A DNA stretch of 64,000 bases, taken from positions 1-64,000 of the forward strand of contig NZ_JALJDX010000217.1 of NCBI RefSeq assembly GCF_022952855.1, given 5' to 3'. The position numbers and the translations under genes were made by a program. Source of the stretch: Pseudomonas sp. RGM2987. Its GTDB lineage: Bacteria > Pseudomonadota > Gammaproteobacteria > Pseudomonadales > Pseudomonadaceae. How positions within the stretch are numbered: the stretch's first letter is position 1; each line of letters opens with the position of its first letter. Under the pieces are notes generated by a model. The model worked only from the letters and a program-made list of their open reading frames with translations, searched no databases and was not told where the DNA came from. Below, in pieces: positions 26,058 through 35,500 of this stretch.

Positions 26058-27413
26058 ATGAAAATTGACCGCCCTTTATGGGCGTCTGGAACCCTGCTGT
26101 CTGCGCAACAGTTCCAGCAACAGGCGCGCTGGGAGGCATGGGCGAATGAGCAGCTCGCGCAGCTGGCACTGGTGCACCCCTGGGGTGTGAGCGCTGTGGC
26201 GTTTGACCTGGACGCATTGCGCCTGGGCAAGCTCAAGGCAACCCGGCTGCATGTGCGTATGCCCGACGGCACCCTGGTCGATAGCGAACGGGTAGATCGA
26301 CTGCCGCCCGCACTGGAGCTGGCACGATTGCTGTCCGACGATGCCCAGGAAGCGGTCCTGCTGCTGGCGCTGCCGCTGGAGCAGGCCAATGGCAACAATT
26401 GCTTGATGCAGGAAGGCCGGGCCGACCGGCCAACCCGTTATCGCCAGGACTGGCGAGCGGTCCAGGACATCTACGCCGACGATATCCAGTCCATCGGTGT
26501 ACTGGAACACATCCTCGGTCTGCGTCTGGACAGCGACGACAACGGCGAATACCTGACCTGTCCGGTCGCGCGCCTGGTGCGCGATGGGCAAGGTGGGTGG
26601 GGCCTCGATCCGGCCTATGTGCCGCCACTGCTCAGTTTCGCCGCGCATCCGGGACTCCTGGGCCAGTTGGACAATCTGTTGACTCAACTGTCCGCCAAGC
26701 GCAAGCGACTGATGGGCATGCGTCGGGAGAGCAATCAGCGCATGGCCGACTTTGCCGTCGCTGATGTGTCGCTGTTCTGGTTGCTCAATGCGCTGAACAC
26801 TTATCAGCCGGTACTGGACGACCTCAAGTCATTCCCGCAGCGGCATCCCGAGCAGGTTTACCAAGTGCTGGTGAAACTGGCCGGAAGCCTGCTGACGTTC
26901 TCCCTGGAGCACGATACCGACGAGATTCCAGCCTATCGGCATGAGCAACTGGAAACGGTGTTTGCGCCACTGATGCGCACCATCGCCAAGTTGCTGGAAG
27001 CCAGCCTGCCATCGCGGGTCGTTGCCTTGGCGCTGGAGGAACCGGGCGCCAACCGCTGGCAGGTGACGCTGAACGACGCACGCTTGCGCGAACCCGATGG
27101 CGCGGATTTCTACCTGTCGGTGCGTAGCCTGTTGCCGGCGGCGCAGTTGCAGGACCAATTCCCGCGCCTATGCAAGGTCGGCGCGCCGGACGATGTCGAT
27201 CAGCTGATCAACGCCGCTCTCGACGGGGTCCCGCTGCTGTCCCTGCGCCATGTACCGGCGGCGATTGCGCTGCGTCTGGAGAATCAGTACTTCGCCCTCG
27301 ATCTCAGCCATCCCGAGGGGCAGGCCATGCTGGCCGTGGGCACCTTTGCCTTTTATGTACCGAGCACCTTGGCGGACGTGAAGCTTGAACTGTTTGCGGT
27401 GTTGCGCGCATGA
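26058..27413 (+). CDS. tssK: T6SS baseplate protein TssK
   Basis: Protein of 451 residues with the TssK (DUF876/VasE) N-terminus KIDRPLWASGTLLSAQQFQQ and the C-terminal membrane-anchor-binding domain (LRHVPAAIALRLENQYFAL). TssK trimers connect the baseplate wedges (TssEFG) to the TssJLM membrane complex. It has an AAGGAAA ribosome binding site. Its TGA overlaps the tssL ATG (ATGA), indicating coupled synthesis of these partner proteins. Confidence 0.93.
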   Translation: MKIDRPLWASGTLLSAQQFQQQARWEAWANEQLAQLALVHPWGVSAVAFDLDALRLGKLKATRLHVRMPDGTLVDSERVDRLPPALELARLLSDDAQEAVLLLALPLEQANGNNCLMQEGRADRPTRYRQDWRAVQDIYADDIQSIGVLEHILGLRLDSDDNGEYLTCPVARLVRDGQGGWGLDPAYVPPLLSFAAHPGLLGQLDNLLTQLSAKRKRLMGMRRESNQRMADFAVADVSLFWLLNALNTYQPVLDDLKSFPQRHPEQVYQVLVKLAGSLLTFSLEHDTDEIPAYRHEQLETVFAPLMRTIAKLLEASLPSRVVALALEEPGANRWQVTLNDARLREPDGADFYLSVRSLLPAAQLQDQFPRLCKVGAPDDVDQLINAALDGVPLLSLRHVPAAIALRLENQYFALDLSHPEGQAMLAVGTFAFYVPSTLADVKLELFAVLRA

Positions 27414-28090
27414 ATCGGACTAACCAGAAACAGTCTTTAATCGCGGCGGACATGGATGCCCTGCTGCACGATACCTACATGTTGGTGGTCGAGTTGCGCC
27501 AGGGTGCTTCGACGCCTCAGATCCAGCAGCTATGGCAGGCATGCGTAAAGCAGGTTGAGGATACTCGACGGCAACTGGGGCAGGCAGGCCTCGATCAGTC
27601 CAGCATCGATCATGTCAGCCATGCTCAATGCGCCTTGCTCGATGAGACTGTGCTCAGCTGTAGCACAGCAGACATCCGCGCCCAATGGGCCTGCGAACCG
27701 CTTCAGGCGAAGTTTTTCAATCGTCATCAGGCCGGGATCTTTCTCTACGAGCAGATGCACGAAGTCTTGCGCGCGCCTGCCCCGGACAAGCGTGTGCTGA
27801 CAGTCTTCCAGCGGGTATTGCTGCTCGGATTTCGGGGGCGCTATCCGGAGGCGGCCGATCCTGAGCGTGAACAGATACTGGCGGCACTCAACGCGCACGT
27901 ACCGCCCTTGGTCGTAGACCAGCAACTGGTCTTGCAGCCGGCGCGCAGCACAGTGATTGGCGGCCTGTTCCAGCGCCGATCACCGCTGTTCCATGCCCTG
28001 ATGGTCGCACTCTTGCTCGTCGGTGTCTGGTGGGCAATGGATCATTTGCTGCATGGCGTGGTGACCTCGCTTTCACCCGGTGAGGCATGA
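27410..28090 (+). CDS. tssL: T6SS membrane-complex protein TssL (DotU type, short)
   Basis: Inner-membrane protein of 226 residues. The cytoplasmic DotU domain includes CALLDETVLS, FFNRHQAGIFLYEQMHEV and LLGFRGRYPE. A single TM lies near the C-terminus (ALMVALLLVGVWWAMDHLL). It is the short form with no peptidoglycan-binding extension. The next gene encodes a separate OmpA-domain protein that may supply that function. Confidence 0.93.
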   Translation: MNRTNQKQSLIAADMDALLHDTYMLVVELRQGASTPQIQQLWQACVKQVEDTRRQLGQAGLDQSSIDHVSHAQCALLDETVLSCSTADIRAQWACEPLQAKFFNRHQAGIFLYEQMHEVLRAPAPDKRVLTVFQRVLLLGFRGRYPEAADPEREQILAALNAHVPPLVVDQQLVLQPARSTVIGGLFQRRSPLFHALMVALLLVGVWWAMDHLLHGVVTSLSPGEA

Positions 28091-28097
28091 CTTGCAA

Positions 28098-29819
28098 ATG
28101 ACGACCAGATTGCAACACGCCCTCGGGCTTTGGGCGGGAATGCTGATCCTTGGATTGCTCGCCATCATCCCGCTTGCTGGTCCGGTGCGCATCGTCGTGG
28201 CTCTGATCGTCGTGTGCGGTGTGTCATTGGGTTGGTTTCTGGCCAGGCGTCGCGCCGCGCATCAGCGTGCAGGGGGCCTATGGGCTGACACGGTGTCCTT
28301 GCCCCCGGCTTCGTTTCGTCGGCCGGTCGTGCTCGTATGTGGCGATGGCATGGACAGTCTGTTCGGCACAGTCGTCGCCGAGCGGCTTGCCTTGAGGCAT
28401 ACGGATCAGGGCTGCTATGTGTGCGTGCCGGCATTGGAGAAACTGCCGGACATTACTGAAAGCCTCCTGGCGTTGCGCCCGCAGTGGCACGCCCAACTCA
28501 GTGTCATGCTCGTCCTCAATCCTTGCGCACACACCGACAGTGGCGTGCTGGCCGGACGGCTGCGCACGTTTCGCCACCAGGCGGCAATTGCGCGCAGGCA
28601 GGGGACGGCGCTGCCGTTGATGCTGGTGAGTTACTTTCAAACCCGGCAAGGTGAGGACTCATGGTTCTGCTGGGCGAATGGCGAGGGCAGCCCTCGCGTT
28701 CGTGACGCCGGGGCGTGCGTCAGTCTGACGGATTGGCAATTGCACGCCGCCGATTCGTCAGTGCAAGCAACGCGGATGCATGCCTGCGTGCAACTGAGCA
28801 GCGCCGCGGCCTGGCTGCATGAAGCCGTCTTGCCACACCTCGCCATCCGCGAGGCTACCGGACCGTTCGGATCGGTAACGATTTGCGCAATCAGGCAAGT
28901 ATCGGCATTGCCCCAGGTGATGCACGAAAACCTATGGCGAAAATGGCTGCGCAAGCGGTTGGTGCTGACGGACAACAGGCAAGCCGTGACGGATGCGGCG
29001 CTGCCATTCCCGGATCCTTTGCTGAACCTGATCCCACTGCGCGTCGGCCCCACGTCGACACAGCGCGCCAGTGTCGTTGCCCTGTGGCTGTTTGCGCTGG
29101 CCGGTGCGGTCGCGCTCACCAGTTCGGCCTGGCAGAACACCCTGTTGGTGCGTCAGGTCAGCGACGACCTGCGTCGCTATACGTCGATCCCTGAGTCGGT
29201 TCCGCGCCGCCACGGCGAATCGGCATTGCGCGAAGACGCCATGACGGTCCTGCGTCAGACCGCCAGGCGCCTGGACACCTACTACCGTCACGGTGCCCCG
29301 CTGGCACTGGGCCTGGGCCTGTATCGGGGCGAGCAGCTCAGGGGACCGCTGCTGACGGTCATTGCCCGTCACGGTGGGCCGGCTGTGCCAATGCTTGCGC
29401 AGTCGGAACCGGTGCGCCTGGACAGCCTGTCGCTGTTCAGCCCGGGCAGCGCCCGGCTCAAGCCGGACTCGACCAGGGTATTGATCAATGCACTGCTCGG
29501 GATCAAGGCCCGGCCCGGTTGGCTGATCGTCATCGCCGGGCACACCGATGCCACTGGAGATGAATGGCAAAACCTTCAGCTGTCCCGCGCCCGGGCCGCC
29601 GCCGTGCATGAATGGATGCAGCACATGGGCAGCATTCCGGACCGGTGTGTCGCCGTGCAAGGGTTCGGCGCCAGCCAACCGATCGCCAGCAATGACACCG
29701 AGGCAGGGCGCGCGGCCAATCGTCGTGTCGATATCCGTCTGGTGCCTGAAGAGGGGGCCTGTGCCTCCCCCACGGCAGGCCCGGACACGCAACCCCCCGT
29801 CGCATTCCGCGACTTTTAA
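28098..29819 (+). CDS. T6SS-associated membrane protein with C-terminal OmpA domain
   Basis: Protein of 573 residues. Two TMs near the N-terminus (GMLILGLLAIIPLAG, IVVALIVVCGVSLGWFL) and a third near residue 335 (VVALWLFALAGAVALTS) enclose a cytoplasmic domain of about 270 residues. The last 125 residues form an OmpA-like peptidoglycan-binding domain (IVIAGHTDATGD, NLQLSRARAAAV, ANRRVDIRL). It probably anchors the TssJLM complex to the cell wall, replacing the domain missing from TssL. The ATG at 28098 sits 7 bp after tssL. The C-terminal domain is nearly duplicated in the last gene of the cluster. Confidence 0.82.
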   Translation: MTTRLQHALGLWAGMLILGLLAIIPLAGPVRIVVALIVVCGVSLGWFLARRRAAHQRAGGLWADTVSLPPASFRRPVVLVCGDGMDSLFGTVVAERLALRHTDQGCYVCVPALEKLPDITESLLALRPQWHAQLSVMLVLNPCAHTDSGVLAGRLRTFRHQAAIARRQGTALPLMLVSYFQTRQGEDSWFCWANGEGSPRVRDAGACVSLTDWQLHAADSSVQATRMHACVQLSSAAAWLHEAVLPHLAIREATGPFGSVTICAIRQVSALPQVMHENLWRKWLRKRLVLTDNRQAVTDAALPFPDPLLNLIPLRVGPTSTQRASVVALWLFALAGAVALTSSAWQNTLLVRQVSDDLRRYTSIPESVPRRHGESALREDAMTVLRQTARRLDTYYRHGAPLALGLGLYRGEQLRGPLLTVIARHGGPAVPMLAQSEPVRLDSLSLFSPGSARLKPDSTRVLINALLGIKARPGWLIVIAGHTDATGDEWQNLQLSRARAAAVHEWMQHMGSIPDRCVAVQGFGASQPIASNDTEAGRAANRRVDIRLVPEEGACASPTAGPDTQPPVAFRDF

Positions 29820-29840
29820 CCCTCAGAAAAGGAGCTTCAC

Positions 29841-30332
29841 ATGGCAATTCCCATTTACCTCTGGCTGCACAAGGACGCAAACGAGGCCATCAAGGGCTCG
29901 GTTGATGTGCGAGAGCGCGAGGGCAGTATCGAGGTGCTCGCCCAGGAACACAGCCTGTACATCCCCACGGATAACAACACCGGTAAGTTGACCGGTACGC
30001 GGGTGCATGCGCCATTTCTGTTTTCCAAGGAAATCGATGCCTCCAGCCCTTATCTCTACAAGGCAGTAACCACCGGCGAAACCCTGGAGAGCGCGGAATT
30101 CAAGTGGTACCGCATCGACGATGCCGGGCAGGAAACCGTGTATTTCATTACCCGGTTGGAAAAAGTCAAGGTCGTCAGGGTTGCTCCGCAAATGCATGAC
30201 ATCAAGGACCCGACCAAAGAGAAGCACAACCATCTGGAACAGATTGAGTTGCGCTACGAAAAGGTCACCTGGACCTACAAGGACGGCAACATCATCCACT
30301 CCGATTCTTGGACTGAGCGCCAGAGCGCCTGA
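29841..30332 (+). CDS. hcp: T6SS inner-tube protein Hcp
   Basis: Tube subunit of 163 residues. It begins MAIPIYLWLHKDANEAIKGS and contains EREGSIEVLAQEH, PTDNNTGKLTGTRVHAPF and KEKHNHLEQIELRYEKVTW, the pattern of the Hcp class found in enterobacterial and Vibrio systems. Hexameric rings stack inside the TssBC sheath and are secreted. A strong AAAAGGAG ribosome binding site fits high expression. A stable hairpin follows the stop codon. Confidence 0.95.
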   Translation: MAIPIYLWLHKDANEAIKGSVDVREREGSIEVLAQEHSLYIPTDNNTGKLTGTRVHAPFLFSKEIDASSPYLYKAVTTGETLESAEFKWYRIDDAGQETVYFITRLEKVKVVRVAPQMHDIKDPTKEKHNHLEQIELRYEKVTWTYKDGNIIHSDSWTERQSA

Positions 30333-30350
30333 CGCACAAAGGGCCGGTTG

Positions 30351-30370
30351 AGCGTCCGTTCGCGGACGCT
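30351..30370 (+). terminator. UUCG-loop hairpin between hcp and clpV
   Basis: AGCGTCCG-TTCG-CGGACGCT: a perfect 8-bp stem closed by the very stable UUCG tetraloop, 18 bp after the hcp stop. No U tract follows, so it is more likely a 3' stabiliser or partial attenuator that lets hcp mRNA exceed downstream genes than a full terminator. Confidence 0.55.
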
Positions 30371-30443
30371 TCACCCGAGACATCGCCCTTGATCCGCAAC
30401 TTGCTCTACCGACACACGGAAAACCCGCACAAGGACGCCCCTC

Positions 30444-33107
30444 ATGGCACAGAGCTCCACTCGTTTGCTTCGTCGTCTCAACCCTTACTGCGCCCAGGCG
30501 TTGAGTGCGGCGGCCTCGCTGTGTCAAAGCCGCGCCCACGCCCAGGTCACCATCGAACACTGGTTGCTCAAGCTGCTTGGTCAGGGCGAAGGTGATCTGA
30601 CGTTGATCGCGCGCCGTTACGAGTGGGACCTGGAGGCGCTGTGGTACGGCTTGCTCAACCACATCGACACCCTGCCACGCAGCGTACAGGGCAAGCCGCA
30701 GCTGGCGGAGCCCCTGCTACAACTGATCGGCAACGCCTGGCTGCGCGCTTCAATGGATGATCATAACGACAGACTGCGCTCCATACATTTGCTCGGCGCC
30801 CTGATGGACACGCCCGGCCTGCTGGCCTGCGAGGCCGCGTGGCCCTTGCTCAGCCTCAGCGAGGCGCAATTCCAGCGTCTGTTTCCTTTGCTTGAACAAA
30901 CTTCCGAAGAACGACCCGAGATCCAGAAACAGCTGGCTGTGGACGGGGCGGTGGGCGCCATGAGTGACTCTGGTCCCGCGTCGCAGCAGCCTGGTGCACA
31001 GCAAGCCCTGCTGGACAGATTCACCCAGGACCTGACCGCGAAGGCGGGGCGAGGGGAGATCGATCCGGTGTTCGGTCGGGAAGATGAAATCCGCCAGGTC
31101 ATCGATATCCTCAGTCGCCGGCGCAAGAACAATCCACTCCTGGTGGGCGAACCCGGGGTCGGTAAAACCGCGCTGGTCGAAGGCCTGGCGCTGCGCATTG
31201 CCCAGGGCGAGGTTCCCGACCGGCTCAAGTCGACCTGCGTGCGCGCCCTTGACCTCGGATTGTTGCAGGCCGGCGCCGGGGTCAAAGGTGAGTTCGAACA
31301 GCGCCTGAAAAACGTCATCGATGCCGTGCAGCAATCCGACACCCCGATCCTGCTTTTCATCGACGAAGCCCACACCCTGATCGGCGCCGGCAACCAGGCG
31401 GGTGGCGCCGACGCGGCGAACCTGCTCAAACCCGCCCTGGCCCGTGGTGAATTGCGCACCATTGCAGCCACCACGTGGAGTGAATACAAACAATATTTCG
31501 AGCGCGATGCTGCGCTGGAGCGGCGCTTCCAGAGGGTCAAGGTCGACGAGCCGGACGACGCGACTGCCTGCTTGATGCTGCGCGGTCTCAAAGGCCGCTA
31601 TGCCAGCCACCATGGCGTGCACATCCTGGACGCAGCGGTGCAGGCTGCCGTCAGTTTGTCGCGGCGCTACCTGGCGGGCCGCCAATTGCCCGACAAGGCC
31701 GTCGACTTGCTGGACACCGCTAGTGCACGGGTACGCATGAGCCTGGACTGCGAACCCCAGGCGCTGGTCCGGGTGAGAGCGAGCCAGACCGCCTTGGCGC
31801 AGGAGCAACAAGCGCTGGAAGCCGACCGGGAGCTGAGTGGCTGTGCCGATACCCAGCGCCTGGGGCAAATCGCTGAGCAGTACCTCCACTTGCAGCGTCA
31901 GCAATCCACCCTTGAGCGGCAGTATCGGCAGGCCCTCGACCTGACCCAACAACTGCTCGCTGCGCGCCAGGCAGAGCCACCGCAGCGTGAGGCCTGTGCG
32001 CAACTGCAACGACGCCTGGACGAGGTCCAGGACAGTCAACCCCTGCTGTCCCTGGACGTTGACGCACGCAGCGTGGCTGAAGTGGTTGCTGACTGGACCG
32101 GAGTTCCGCTGGGCAGCTTGCTCAAGGATGAACAGGACAATCTGTTGATGCTGGAGCAGCGATTGGGCGAGCGCGTCATCGGCCAGGCCACCGCGCTCAA
32201 CGCATTGGCCCAGCGCCTGCGTGCGGCCAAGACAGGCCTCACCGATGACAAGTCACCGTTGGGCGTCTTCCTGTTGGTGGGCACCAGCGGCGTCGGCAAG
32301 ACCGAAACCGCCCTGGCGCTGGCCGACAGTCTGTTTGGTGGCGAGAAATCCCTCATAACCCTCAACTTTTCCGAATACCAGCAAGCGCACACCGTCAGCC
32401 AGCTCAAAGGCTCGCCCCCTGGATATGTGGGCTACGGGCAGGGCGGGGTACTGACCGAAGCCGTACGCCAGCGGCCTTACAGTGTCGTGCTGTTGGACGA
32501 GGTGGAAAAAGCCCATCGCGATGTGCTGAGCCTGTTCTACCAGGTTTTCGACCGCGGTTTCATGCGTGACGGGGAAGGGCGCGAAATCGACTTTCGTAAC
32601 ACGGTCATTCTCATGACCTCGAACCTGGGCAGCGATCTGCTGCAAGCCCATTTGAACGCGCAGCCCGACACACCGGATAGCGCCTTGCACGAACTGCTGC
32701 GACCGATCCTGCGCGAGCACTTCCAACCCGCCTTGCTGGCGCGCTTCCAGACCCTCATCTATCGCCCGCTGCTCGCCGATGCTCTAGAGCGCATCGTCGC
32801 GATCAAGCTCGGCCAGGTTGCCCGGCGGCTGCAACGCCACTACGGCCTGGACTGCGAGGTAGACAGCGCACTCAACACGGCGCTGGTGAGCGCCTGCCTG
32901 TTGCCCGACACCGGGGCGCGCAACATCGACAGCCTGCTCAACGAACAGATCCTGCCGGTGCTGAGCCAGCAATTGTTGCAACGTCGGGCCGCGCGGCAGC
33001 GAACCCGGGCAGTGAGGTTGGGCTATTGCCGCGAGGAGGGCGTTACGTTGCGCTTCGTCGATGCCGTGAATACACACGACACCGTCATCATGGAGGCCGC
33101 CCAATGA
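30444..33107 (+). CDS. clpV: T6SS AAA+ ATPase ClpV (TssH)
   Basis: ClpB-like unfoldase of 887 residues that disassembles contracted TssBC sheaths. Order: N-domain (about 1-160), AAA1 with Walker A GEPGVGKT (Lys241) and LLFIDEAHTLIG, a middle coiled-coil region, AAA2 with GTSGVGKTE (Lys619) and VVLLDEVEKAH, and the pore motif GSPPGYVGYGQGG. AAGGA precedes the ATG. Its stop overlaps the vgrG start (ATGA). Confidence 0.95.
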   Translation: MAQSSTRLLRRLNPYCAQALSAAASLCQSRAHAQVTIEHWLLKLLGQGEGDLTLIARRYEWDLEALWYGLLNHIDTLPRSVQGKPQLAEPLLQLIGNAWLRASMDDHNDRLRSIHLLGALMDTPGLLACEAAWPLLSLSEAQFQRLFPLLEQTSEERPEIQKQLAVDGAVGAMSDSGPASQQPGAQQALLDRFTQDLTAKAGRGEIDPVFGREDEIRQVIDILSRRRKNNPLLVGEPGVGKTALVEGLALRIAQGEVPDRLKSTCVRALDLGLLQAGAGVKGEFEQRLKNVIDAVQQSDTPILLFIDEAHTLIGAGNQAGGADAANLLKPALARGELRTIAATTWSEYKQYFERDAALERRFQRVKVDEPDDATACLMLRGLKGRYASHHGVHILDAAVQAAVSLSRRYLAGRQLPDKAVDLLDTASARVRMSLDCEPQALVRVRASQTALAQEQQALEADRELSGCADTQRLGQIAEQYLHLQRQQSTLERQYRQALDLTQQLLAARQAEPPQREACAQLQRRLDEVQDSQPLLSLDVDARSVAEVVADWTGVPLGSLLKDEQDNLLMLEQRLGERVIGQATALNALAQRLRAAKTGLTDDKSPLGVFLLVGTSGVGKTETALALADSLFGGEKSLITLNFSEYQQAHTVSQLKGSPPGYVGYGQGGVLTEAVRQRPYSVVLLDEVEKAHRDVLSLFYQVFDRGFMRDGEGREIDFRNTVILMTSNLGSDLLQAHLNAQPDTPDSALHELLRPILREHFQPALLARFQTLIYRPLLADALERIVAIKLGQVARRLQRHYGLDCEVDSALNTALVSACLLPDTGARNIDSLLNEQILPVLSQQLLQRRAARQRTRAVRLGYCREEGVTLRFVDAVNTHDTVIMEAAQ

Positions 33108-35500
33108 ACACCGCCGTGCGCACCTTCTTCGACCACAGCCGCCATACCCTGCGTGTCGGCGACCTCAAGGCCAAGCTCGACGTGCTGGCCTTCGAGGGCG
33201 ACGAGCACCTGAGCCGGCCGTACCACTATCGCATCGAATTCACCTGCACCGAACGCGATCTGGCGGCCGAAGAGTTGCTCAACCAGTACGCCCATTTCAG
33301 CCTCTACGCCATGCCGCCACCGCCCACCCCGCGGGGTTTCACGCCGCCGGTGATCAAGCCGTTACGCACCTTCCATGGCGTGGTGTGCGGCTTCAAACGG
33401 CTGTCCGGCTCCAGGGACGAAGCCCGCTACGAAATCACCTTGCAACCGCGCCTGGGGTTGCTGGCCCGAGGCAAACAATTCCGGATCTACCAGCACCAAT
33501 CGGTGCCGGAGATCGTCGAGCACATCCTGCGCAGCCGCCACGGTTTCGAGGGCCAGGACTTTTACTTCAAGCTGGCACGTGACTACCCGCGGCGCGAACA
33601 GGTCATGCAGTACGACGAAAGCGACCTGGCCTTCATCGACCGGCTGCTGGCCGAGGTCGGCATCTGGTACCGCTTCACCAGCCACGAGCGCCTGAGCATC
33701 GACGTGGTGGAACTCCACGACGACCAGCGCCATTACCAGCGCGGCATCGAGCTGGCTTATCAGCCGCAATCGGGCTTGACCAGCAGCGGCCAGGACAGCG
33801 TCTGGCAGCTGCAAACCGCCCACGAGGTGGTGGAACGCAACATCCACTTTCGCGCCTATCACTACCGCGACGCCCACGCCTTCCTTAACGGCGAAGTCGA
33901 CCAGACCCGGCGCGCCCCGGGCACCTACGGCGAGGCCTATCATTACGCCGAAGCCTACCGGGAACTGGGTGACCGCTACGCCCAGGACGAAGACCTGCTC
34001 AGCGAAAGCGGTTTCTTCTACGCCCGCCTGCGCCACGAGCGCTACCTCAACCAACGGACCCGACTCAGCGGCACCAGCAGCAGCGCGATCCTGGCACCGG
34101 GCCAACAGCTTAAAATCTCCGGCGGCGCACCCCAGGCCTTCGCCCCTGGTGCGGTGATCGTCCAACTGCGCACCGAAGCCGCCCGCGACCGCAGCTTCGT
34201 TGCCACCTTCGAAGCGATCCCCTATTCGGAAACCGTGTGCTTCCGCCCGCCATTGCCGCCCAAGCCGCGGATCGCCGGCACCGTCCCGGCCCGCGTCAGC
34301 AGCCCGGAGCGCAACGACCGGTACGCCGAGATCGATCTGGAAGGACGCTACAAAGTCCGCTTCCTGTTCGACCGCGACACCTGGCAACCCGGCCGGGAAA
34401 GCCTCTGGCTACGTCTGGCCCGGCCCTACGCCGGCGACACCTACGGCCTGCACCTCCCCCTGCTGGACGGCACCGAAGTGGCCGTCGCCTTCGAACAGGG
34501 CGACCCCGACCGCCCCTACATCGCCTACGCCCTGCACGACAACGAACACCCCGACCCGGTGACCCTGCACAACTACAAACGCAACGTCCTGCGCACCCCG
34601 GCCAACAACAAACTGCGCATGGACGACCTGCGCGGCCAGGAGCATATCAAGCTCAGCACTGAGCACAGTGGCAAGAGCCAGTTGAACCTGGGGCATTTGG
34701 TGGATGGCGAGAAAGCGAAGCGTGGGGAAGGGTTTGAGCTGCGTACGGATGGTTGGGGGGCGATTCGGGGGGGTAAGGGGCTGTTTATCAGTGCTGATGA
34801 GCAGGCCAAGGCCAACGGTGACGTATTGGCCATGGCGCCCGCGTCCGAACGGGTACAGACGGCTAGCCAACAGATGACTGGCTGGCAGCAGATCGCCCAG
34901 GCCCACCACAGTCGCCCGTCGGCCATTGACGGGTTGCGGCAGCTTCAGACCGACGCCAAGGACCTCAGCGGTCCCGCGATCCTGCTCAGCGCACCCAAAG
35001 GCATTGGAGCCGTGACGCCGGCCAGCCTGCTGCTGGAAAGCGGAAGCGCCCTGTACCTGCAAAGCCAGGACGAGATCAGTCTCGCCGCCGCCAAGCGCCT
35101 GTCGGCGCATGCCAACCAGGGGATTTCGTTGCTGGCGCAACAGGAGGGTATGCGCCTGGTCTCCGGCAAGGGACCGCTGGAAATCGAATCCCATGGCGAC
35201 GTGCTGGACCTCAAGGCCCAGCAGGACATCACCGTGCAGTCGGTGCAGGGACACGTGCAGGTGACGGCCAAGAACGGCATCACGCTGGGGTGTGGTGGGG
35301 GCTTTATTCGGATTACCGCCGAAGGCGAAATCCAGATTCACAGCCCCGGTGTGGTCAGCATAAAAGGACAGCACCGGCTCAGCGGACCATCCAGCGAAGC
35401 GTTCCCCCTGCCTGAATTACCCGGTTCTGTGTGCAAGGAGTGTTTGAAAAAAGCCCGGGCCGCTGCACAGGGGTTCATGCCTCGGGAGGTTTCGGCATGA
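33104..35500 (+). CDS. vgrG: T6SS spike protein VgrG
   Basis: Spike protein of 798 residues. The gp27-like base (about 1-370) includes YHYRIEFTCTERDLAAEELL. The gp5 OB-fold (about 400-470) contains RYAEIDLEGRYKVRFLFDRD and VAVAFEQGDPDRPYIAYALHD. The C-terminal needle has a DUF2345 segment (LDLKAQQDITVQSVQGHVQV, KNGITLGCGGGFIRI). The ATG at 33104 overlaps the clpV stop; earlier codons lie inside clpV. Codon usage changes sharply near 34650-34800. With the DUF4123 gene after it, it should load the lipase effector. Confidence 0.94.
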   Translation: MNTAVRTFFDHSRHTLRVGDLKAKLDVLAFEGDEHLSRPYHYRIEFTCTERDLAAEELLNQYAHFSLYAMPPPPTPRGFTPPVIKPLRTFHGVVCGFKRLSGSRDEARYEITLQPRLGLLARGKQFRIYQHQSVPEIVEHILRSRHGFEGQDFYFKLARDYPRREQVMQYDESDLAFIDRLLAEVGIWYRFTSHERLSIDVVELHDDQRHYQRGIELAYQPQSGLTSSGQDSVWQLQTAHEVVERNIHFRAYHYRDAHAFLNGEVDQTRRAPGTYGEAYHYAEAYRELGDRYAQDEDLLSESGFFYARLRHERYLNQRTRLSGTSSSAILAPGQQLKISGGAPQAFAPGAVIVQLRTEAARDRSFVATFEAIPYSETVCFRPPLPPKPRIAGTVPARVSSPERNDRYAEIDLEGRYKVRFLFDRDTWQPGRESLWLRLARPYAGDTYGLHLPLLDGTEVAVAFEQGDPDRPYIAYALHDNEHPDPVTLHNYKRNVLRTPANNKLRMDDLRGQEHIKLSTEHSGKSQLNLGHLVDGEKAKRGEGFELRTDGWGAIRGGKGLFISADEQAKANGDVLAMAPASERVQTASQQMTGWQQIAQAHHSRPSAIDGLRQLQTDAKDLSGPAILLSAPKGIGAVTPASLLLESGSALYLQSQDEISLAAAKRLSAHANQGISLLAQQEGMRLVSGKGPLEIESHGDVLDLKAQQDITVQSVQGHVQVTAKNGITLGCGGGFIRITAEGEIQIHSPGVVSIKGQHRLSGPSSEAFPLPELPGSVCKECLKKARAAAQGFMPREVSA

